NCBI RefSeq assembly: GCF_030867145.1
Contig: NC_134419.1
Location: 78,121,403 to 78,185,402, forward strand
Length of the DNA: 64,000 bases
From: Opisthocomus hoazin
Lineage: Eukaryota; Chordata; Aves; Opisthocomiformes; Opisthocomidae
Direction of reading: 5' to 3'
This document shows positions 13,501 to 22,500 of this stretch, one piece after another (the stretch's first letter is position 1; every line of letters starts with the position of its first letter). The notes beneath the pieces are model-generated. The model was not told the origin of the DNA. It ran no database searches and saw only the letters and a list, made by a program, of their open reading frames with translations. A program made the position numbers and the translations under genes.

Positions 13501-16500
13501 GACTGATGGTGGGACACAAAGGGATTTGGAGGCTGAAGAGGAGCCTGCCAGACCGATGGTGGGACACAAAGGGATTTGGAGGCTGAAGGTTGTAGTGGGC
13601 TTGTTCACCAGGAAGGCATTGGGTGAAGTTTTGGTGGGGTCTGCCTGTCTCCATCGTCCCTCCAGACCTCTGGGAGAGGAGGGCTCGGGGGCTTTGCCTT
13701 CACGTAGCGTTTGCTGTTGCAAGTTCGCGTGCCTGCACATAAGCTGAGTCTTATTATTCATGCAATCATTTTTTTCTGCTGCTGTTTAAAACCTGATGTT
13801 TCCTGGCTGGAAATGGATGGTATCTTCGGGCACGCTGGGATAGGGGACAGGTTTTTGTCGCGTTTCAGCAGGTGTCTGGGGCCGCTGCAGCAGCTGCGGT
13901 ACGAAGTCAGCTGCCGGGAGGGTGGAGGAGAGCCCTGCCTGCCTGGCCCAGGATGCCGTGCCCTTTTCCTCGGGAAGGGAGAGCCGGGAGTCGCTGGAGC
14001 GGGCTCATTCCTGACGATCGTGCTCCCTCTCGCGGCCATGGAAGGATAGATATTAAAAAAAATAAAGTCTTTCGGGATGATAGCGTTAGGAAGCGTAGAA
14101 CTCACAACAAGTAACTATTATCTAATTGGCAAGTGACAGCAGCCGTGCAGAAAAGAGCAGAAATCACGAAAAAAAAATTAAAATACCATCTTACACTGAA
14201 TTATTGTACCTGGTCAAGCAGATTTTTTTTTTCCAAAGTTCTTTTCTAATATAATTTTGATCTTACCTTTTCAGAGCTGTTAAAGGGTGACTTTTTATGT
14301 TTAAAACTTAGCTTTTTGTTGCTGTCATTGCTAAAATAAAAAAATGACATTGGGTTTTTCACAGGGAGCATTTCGCTCCAGTGTAACTGGCACAAGCTGG
14401 ACCTGTGCGATTGCTGTAGCAGTCCCTGCAGACCCAGCAATTCAACTGAGATGTTTGTTCGCTTGTTGTTGTTTCCTTCTGAAGCGCTGGTGTGGGCCGC
14501 ACGGGCACCTTTATCGTTATAGATGCCATAATAGACATGATGCACGCGGAACAGAAAGTCGACGTGTTTGAGTTTGTTTCAAGAATCCGCAATCAGCGGC
14601 CGCAGATGGTTCAGACTGACGTAAGTGGGCTTTAATCGGTTGAAGTTACATCTTTTCACGGTCAAAAAAGAATACGCTTGTGCATTACAACCTCATGCAC
14701 CAGTACAGGCTTGGGGTGGACCTGCTGGAGAGCAGCTCTGCGGAGAGGGACCTGGGTGTCCTGGTGGGTGACAGGTTAACCATGAGCCAGCAGTGTGCCC
14801 TGGCTGCCAAGAAAGCCAATGGGATCCTGGGGTGCATCAAGAAGAGTGTGGCCAGCAGGACGAGGGAGGTTCTCCTTCCCCTCTACACTGCCCTGGTGAG
14901 GCCTCATCTGGAGTACTGTGTCCAGTGCTGGGCTCCCCAGTTCAAGAAAGATGAAGAGCTACTGGAGAGAGTCCAGCGGAGGGCTACGAGGATGGTGAGG
15001 GGACTGGAACATCTCCCCTACGAGGAGAGGTTGAGGGAACTGGGCTTGTTCAGCCTGAAGAAGAGAAGGCTGCGAGGGGACCTTATAAATACCTACAAAT
15101 ATCTGAAGGGTGGGTGTCAGGAGGATGGGGCCAAGCTCTTTTCAGTGGTGCCCAGTGACAGGACAAGGGGCAATGGGCACAAACTGAGGCACAGGAAGTT
15201 CCGTCTGAACATGAGGAAGAACTTCTTCCCTCTGAGGGTGACAGAGCACTGGAACAGGCTGCCCAGGGAGGTTGTGGAGTCTCCTTCTCTGGAGATATTC
15301 CAGACCCGCCTGGACAAGGTCCTGTGCAGCCTGCTCTGGGTGACCCTGCTTCGGCAGGGGGGTTGGACTGGGTGACCCACAGAGGTCCCTTCCAACCCCT
15401 ACTATTCTGTGATTCTGTGATTTCCACTCTGATGTGCATCCCAGTATGTCCCGTTCTGTTGCACACCTGGGTAACTGGGAAATGAACAAAGCTTGGTAAG
15501 AAGGGTGGGGTTGGAGAAGAAGATAGAGGCATGTGAGGACCACCATAAGGCACGTTATCTTTAGGTATCGTGTCCAGGTTTCCTCCTGCACGAGAGCATG
15601 AAATCTTAGAGAATTTAAGCGATGTAACAGGCAAACTCAGTTCTAGCTTAAGGGCTATTTTGAGAATTTATTAATTTATTAAAATTTATTATTGTGTGCC
15701 AAAGGAGATAGATGGAAGTGCCAGAATTCAGGGTTCCACTTCCTTGCTTTGCAGTATGCTCATACGGCTGTTCTGTCCCGGTTCCAGATGCAATACTCCT
15801 TCATTTACCAAGCCTTACTTGAATACTACCTCTACGGTGACACGGAGCTGGATGTGTCATCCTTAGAAAAACATCTACAGACATCGCACAACGCGGCCCC
15901 AAACCTCGTCAAAATTGGGCTGGAGGAAGAATTTAAAGTAAGTACGAAAGGCTGTTGGGTTTCTAAGCGTGGAAGCACTCAGGCCGAAAAGACACTTCAA
16001 AAGCAGGGAGAGTGTGACCTTAAAGGAGAAGGTCCGTCAAAACGGAGCAGCTGGTTTGATTTTGTGCTTGCTGCGGAGTCGGTGAATGGGGCCTTGCTTA
16101 ACATCCTGTTCTGCAAACGCTCGTTCAAAGCTGCAGCGGTGCTCGGACCTTTTCCTATATGCCTTCTGTTTGTTTATAGAAGAAAAAAGGAATTATTCTT
16201 TCAGTCTGGTACAAGATGCCTGATCAGATAATGCTGGAAGAGGGAGGTGGGATACGTGCACCTAATTTGCATCTCAGAGGGCTTGTTAACTCCGTGAGGA
16301 CTGGCGGCAGAGGGGATTGCAGAGAACGTATGCAGCTTGTGCTGAATATCCAGACCTGTCAAGAAAGAAAAGGAAAAAAGTCATTTCTGTTTAGTGGAGA
16401 ACCCCAAACGCAGCAAGCAGTCATGCTGGTTGGTTGTGACCTTTGTTTAACGTGGACTTTGTGGTCCTGAGGAAATAGTTAGAACTTCTCTATGACTTCT

Positions 16501-19500
16501 GCTGTGCCAAAATACTTATTCTATATATAGATCTAAAGCATTAAATGACATATAGGTATTAACTAGAGTCTCTGTTGCCTTGAAATGATTAATTTCATCG
16601 GAAATTAGGAGCTGGTAAAAAAAAAATGACATAAAAATAAGTCTGATGATATAGCGACAAGTTCAGAACTCACAAGGATTGGTCCGTCCGAGGGAAGGAG
16701 GCAAGTGAGAACGCTGACTGGTCTACTATTTCCAGAATTCCCAAGTTTGTTTTTGCTGCCCGCTGTGCCAGCAGTGCTGCAGTAAAGCGCAGAGCTCAAC
16801 GTTTAGTTCTGCTGTGTGTTCTGAAAAGCACTGAGATGGCCCAGGAGCACTGAGCCCGCGTGCACCAAAAAAGCCCCGGCAGAGCCGTGTTGTACCCGGT
16901 ATGAGACCCCCTGGCATAAACTCTGCTGAACAGTGTTAGAGGGCAGCTGAAAAGTGATTTCTCAGCGGGTAGGCATTTCTTTTTAATTGTTTATTGGCAG
17001 TACTAGAGATTTTACTGGAACTGGGATGTGCTCCTGGAACTCAGTACATGGTAAATACATGCCTGAAAATCTGCTTGCAGTTTGAAAATTGAATTAATTT
17101 TAATTTAAATTGAATTTACATTAAATAGCTGCTGACATGCAACTGCGTAGCTATGACTGCTGTCTGAGAAGTGCCACCCCAGCAGAAGCAGCCTGTTGTT
17201 GTTGTGTTGCCTTGCACAATCTTGCGGGTGTGTGATCCGTACTATAAATAAAGTGCTGGGGCAAGAGCAGTGTTTGCCTTCCGTGTCCTGGGAATGCTGT
17301 CGGGGCATACGGAATAAATAATAAGGAACATGGGTCCCTTCGCTCGGAAAAGCTTGAAAACGTTGAAGCTGGGGTTTTGAGCCAAGGTGCAGGAGTTGGT
17401 GCGCGGCGGTCCCTGAGCCGGGGTGACCTTGCTCGGCCGGGCAGCGGGTGGTTGCCGCGGGGAAGGCACCGTCCGGGACCGAGGGAGCAGGCTCTTAATG
17501 CTCTGAACGGATTTTGATCATGGTGAGAGGAACGAAATGAATCTGAATGTGAAGGAAGTGAAGTCTGTGACAGAGTTTTTTGGCACCTGGGAACAGGGTG
17601 GAAACGAGAAGGCTGTTGGCAGCTCTCCCCATCGGGGGCTGCTGCGGCGGGCGGCGTGCTGCTCCGTCTGCCTCCGCTTAGGAAAGGTGGGAAAGGCAAA
17701 AATAAAACTTAATGCTGTAAAATGGCACGCAGAACTTTTTATGAAAAGGTATTTTCAAAAGCAGCTGATTTTACGGAACTGAATTTCCAAATGTCACCTT
17801 TAAGGAACTTGGAGCTTTGCAAAGGGAACGGATACTGCCGTGCTGCTGAAAGCCGCGCTCGGGCTGTCCACAGGCATCTTTAAAACACCAAAACTGAAAA
17901 AACCCAACAGGTTAAAATCTGCTGTCATGGTATTGCCCTTAAACTTTATTGATATGCTCTGGTTGTGTGTTCAGATTCTTAAATATTTACCAGTATGAAA
18001 AAATGACATGACTTATTCTTCGTTGTCCTGTCTATAAAATATAATTAAGTGACTTTTGTGACAAGCTGGTCTTGCTTTGGCTGTGCTGCTGTTTTGTACC
18101 CGATGGAGTCACTTCAGAACCCTCTGGGTGCAGGGTACGGTGAGCGAGAACCGCTTCCGTCCCGCCGAGTCCTCACCCTCATTTCTGTGTTTTATTGCAG
18201 AAGCTGACAAACGTTCGGATAATGAAAGAAAACATGAGAACCGGCAATCTTCCCGCCAACATGAAGAAAGCGAGAGTCATCCAGATCATCCCATGTAAGA
18301 GGTCAACTTTTTATGTAGAGAAACAAGCGCTACGAATACCCGGTTGCCCTGAGGGCACCTCTGTGCTGACACCAGCGCACCTCGTAGCAGAGCTCAGCTC
18401 TGTGGGGAGAACGCAAGGACAGCGGCCCTGCCCGGGTTTGGAAACTGGAATTCTGCAAATAAGGACTGCGAATGTCTCAAAGAGAAAAAGTTTTAACGTC
18501 TCTGCCTGTGAAATTCAAATCCTTTCCAAAGCTGTTGTAGTGTCCAGCGTGGTAGTTTTGGGGTTTGCTTCGTTTTTAGCTAGAACACTTTTTTGGGTGT
18601 TTCCGTTAGCCGTCGCCTTGGTGTTGTCCTCTCCGCAGGCACGACTGCTCCAAAGTTTCTAGAGAACCCGATAATACAAGCAGTGCTATCTTCTCCTTAG
18701 GCAGTGTAACGCCCACAGAAAGTGTCTGCAAACAATTTAATGGATGGTTTTTTACTTTACCAATGTAAAATATCTTATGATCAGGTATTTTTCAGGACTA
18801 AATTAAATAATTCAGCAGTTTCACCTTTTAAATCACTGCATTTTCTGTGTGACCGCTTGCGTGGCCTGGAGCAGCCCCGCAGTGTTTGCACCTGAAAAGG
18901 AAAGTTCCAGACCTTTCTGGCTGTGTCCTCTGGGAGAGGAAAAACAGCAGTGGAAAAACCAGCACCCTCCTCCACGCGCTGCCTGGACCCCGGATGAGAT
19001 CTCTGGCTCTCAGAGAAAAGCTTGTCTTGATTTTGTCCTCTCGCGAATGTAAGAGTGGGACGGTCAACCTACAGTTAGCAAAAGTAAGACCAGGCTGCTT
19101 TTTCTTTTTCCCCCAGATGATTTCAACAGAGTGATTCTGTCAATGAAAAGAGGGCAAGAGTACACAGACTACATCAACGCTTCCTTCATAGATGTACGTA
19201 TCAGAAATTTCCATGTATTCAAATTGCAAGTCAGATATTTTGCTGTTGCTGATAAGTCTTTTCGAAGAGACACACTCAACTTGGTTTACGAAGAACATGA
19301 GCTTTTTTGTTTGGGTTTCACTTGTGAGTTTCCAAATGCATTTCATATCTGGTGTTTTCAATTTCGGTTTAAATGGTTGGGTAATTTAAACATTCTTCTT
19401 GCTGTGAGATTGATAAACAAAGGCTTTTATTAAATTCTAACAAACAGGCAGCAAAACAGGTTAGCTATAGAACTAACGTCCAACAATTCCATTATCTGCA

Positions 19501-22500
19501 TTCAGGTTAACGGATGTAAATATCTGCTCTTATTAGGAAAGGGAAAAGTCCAGGTTCAGCATGAGGAAAGGCTGTGGTAGTGTTTGGCAGCCAGGGTTTA
19601 ACAGGGCAGACCCGCATCAGTTCCTACCTTTATTCCTGCTGGAGCCAGGGTGACACCTTCTGCTGTGTCTTGTTTTTATTTAAATACGAGAATTAATTAT
19701 ATCCTTAAGCAGTAAAAGCCCATTAGCGATTGAGGAGTGTGGATACTACAGCCGTGGAGATCACATCAGCATGTAAATAGAGCCATAGCTCAAAAATTGA
19801 ATTAATTGTTAGTTCTGTAGTAAAGCTTATAGCTGCAGTTGTTATGGAAATCTCGTTGAGAAGTCCTTTCAGGTACCTGTGACTGCAGAATCTCATCCCT
19901 TCAGCCGTGACTGTAAAAAGCCATAAAATAGAACTCGGGATTGTGAATATGGGGGATTTTTTCCTGCGTTTCTGGCAAGCAGCGAGAATGGGGCGGGCTG
20001 GGTGTCGCCAGGTTGGCATAAACCATCGCGCCGTCGAGCGGCCCCGGGAAGCCCCGCTCGAAGGAGCCATCTCCTCTCCGACCACCACCACCCGTCCGGT
20101 CCCTCCTCGCTCGCGACGTGAGCGCGTCCTGCTGTCTCTCCGCAGGGCTATCGCCAGAAGGATTACTTCATTGCCACGCAGGGACCGCTCCCGCACACGG
20201 TGGAGGATTTCTGGCGGATGGTGTGGGAGTGGAAGTGCCACACCATCGTTATGCTCACCGAAGTTCAAGAGAGGGAGCAGGTATGTGTCCTGCGGCCGCC
20301 AGCTCCAGAGCCAAGCGCTTGCTGTCGACACCTCTAAAATATGAGCATTAATGTTAGATAAATTATTTGTTGCCTGCAAATTCTAGTGACGTGAGATTTT
20401 TGTGCCTTCCCCAAAATGAGCGCTTGCTTCGTTATTTGGTGTGGGCCAGGGTTGCTGCTTTCGCTTGAGTTGTCTGAAAACCCAACAAAACTACTGAAAA
20501 TGATGCTTTGCGAGAGGGCCCAGTTCACATTAAAAGCACAAATTTTATCGGGATGCCTGAGATGGAACCAGCAGCATGGGATTTGGGAACAGCTGGACAA
20601 AGCTTTTATGGAATCTTCCCTCCCAGTTCTGCCAGTGTAAGGTCCAGTGTCTTACTCTGAACCTCTCCCAGTGCATCATTAACTAACGAAGAGAGTCCTG
20701 GAAACCTCTGTGTGCTGTGGTTTGAAGAGTCAGGGTTCGATGCTGCAACCAGGGTGTTTTAGTGCTGTGAAATGGTTTTTGTTGTTGGTTTTGGGAGGCT
20801 TTTTAGTGACACTGTGTTGCTTTCAGGAGTTACATATTTTATTCTAACCTGGTTTAATGCAGTATTTGCCATCTATGACTCCTAAGCCCTTTTCATCTTA
20901 ATAGCTGATATTATAAAAATACTTTACTACTGTGTTCTTGGTTATTAGCCTTTTCATTATAAAGTGTTCAGAACACATTTATTATGCTGTATGTCACCTC
21001 CTGTGTCAGAGATTCATGACAACGTAGATAGCTGGGAAAAAATCGCAGAAACGTTTACAGTTCTGTCTCGATTTTGCAGGAAAAATGCTGCCAGTACTGG
21101 CCATCGGAGGGCTCCGTAACTCACGGAGAGATCACGGTGGAGATAAAGCACGACAGTCTGCTAGATGCCATAAGCGTCAGAGACTTCCTCGTCACCTACA
21201 GCCAGGTACGCTTCTACACGCCCTGAGGCTTTTTGCATTTGAAGGCGTTGGCAAATATCAGCATGTAACTTAAAGGCTGGAATTTCTAAAGAATCTAAAG
21301 ACAGATGTGGTTAATCAACATCCGACGTTGTATCAGTCGAGGGGAAGCTTAGATGAAACTTCTTTTGCTTAAAACCCCATGAAAATTCTGGTCAGTAAAA
21401 CGTGGCCTTGATCAAAGTGGGGTGTGGAGTTTTGGTTGGTTTTTTTTGTTTTTTTTTTAACGCTTAGTACATAAATCCCAGCATGGTCGGGGCTGGCAGG
21501 GACCTCTGGGATCCCCCAGCCCAACCCCCTGCCCAAGCAGGGTCACCCACAGCAGGCTGCACAGCACCGTGTCCAGGCGGGTCTGGAATATCTCCAGAGA
21601 AGGAGACTCCACAGCCTCCCTGGGCAGCCTGGGCCAGGGCTCCGTCACCCTCAGAGGGAAGAAGTTGTTCCTCATGTTCAGCTGGAGCTTCCTCTGCTTC
21701 AGTTTGTGCCCATTGCCCCTTGTCCTGTCACTGGGCACCACTGGAAAGAGTCTGGCCCCGTCCTCCTGACACCCACCCTGCAGATATTTATAGGCATTTC
21801 TAAGGTCCCCTCTCAGCCTTCTCTTCTCCAGGCTGAACAAGCCCAGCTCCCTCAGCCTCTCCTCGTAGGGGAGATGCTCCAGTCCCCTCACCATCCTCGT
21901 AGCCCTCCGCTGGAGACTCTCCAGTAGCCTAAAGGACACCAGCTGTCCCTGTGGTGGACGCGCTGAAAGCACCTCGCATCAGCGGGGAGCTGGGGCTTTC
22001 GACTCTCTGCGGCTTGCGACAGTCGATGAGACGCAGTAAAACTGCCGGGATATCAATGTTGCATCTGCCCGCTGTTGTAACACAGTCCTGGGAAGCAGCG
22101 GGAAAAAATTTCAGGGTGGTTACAGTGAGGAGTCTTTGTGCATCCCAAGCTGTCTAGAGCTAACCGCGCCAGCACGGTGTGGATACCTCTTTGAACTTTT
22201 CGGGTGCTTTTGCTCAGTGTGCGTAAAGACGAGGCAAACGCTTGTCGAGGGTGGTGTTGCGCGAAGCTGGGCGCGGTTCGTGGATCGGGCTGTTTCGGTG
22301 GCTCCTTGCGTTTGGCCCACGCGAGAGGAGAGCTTTCAACCGTCGGTACTCAGGACGAAGAATCTTTCAGTGTGTCCTTGGTACCACCCAGGTGAAACAG
22401 CTGTGCAGATCAAAAGGAGAATTGTGGGGGCTAACTGTCAGCACGGCGGATGGGGGACTCGGGAGCAGAACTGTCTGAGCTGTTGCATCGCCAATATGTG

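Larger units (their letters stand above)
11290..14484 (+). other. PTPRE: PTPRE intron with TA repeat and 50-bp minisatellite
   Basis: This 3.2-kb intron splits the D1 P-loop. It contains a TA dinucleotide run at 11433-11453 and the purine-rich minisatellite at 13390-13589. No CR1 copy or supported exon was seen. Confidence 0.5.

Noticed and set aside
13147..13761. 204-codon minus-strand Pro/Ser/Leu-rich open frame
   Set aside because: It is carried by the 50-bp minisatellite (repeated [13 protein letters not shown] peptide). The unit length is not a multiple of three but stops are absent in the relevant frames. No gene evidence.
15083..15634. Minus-strand open frames over 15.1-15.6 kb
   Set aside because: Antisense shadows of the sense CR1 at 14681-15421.
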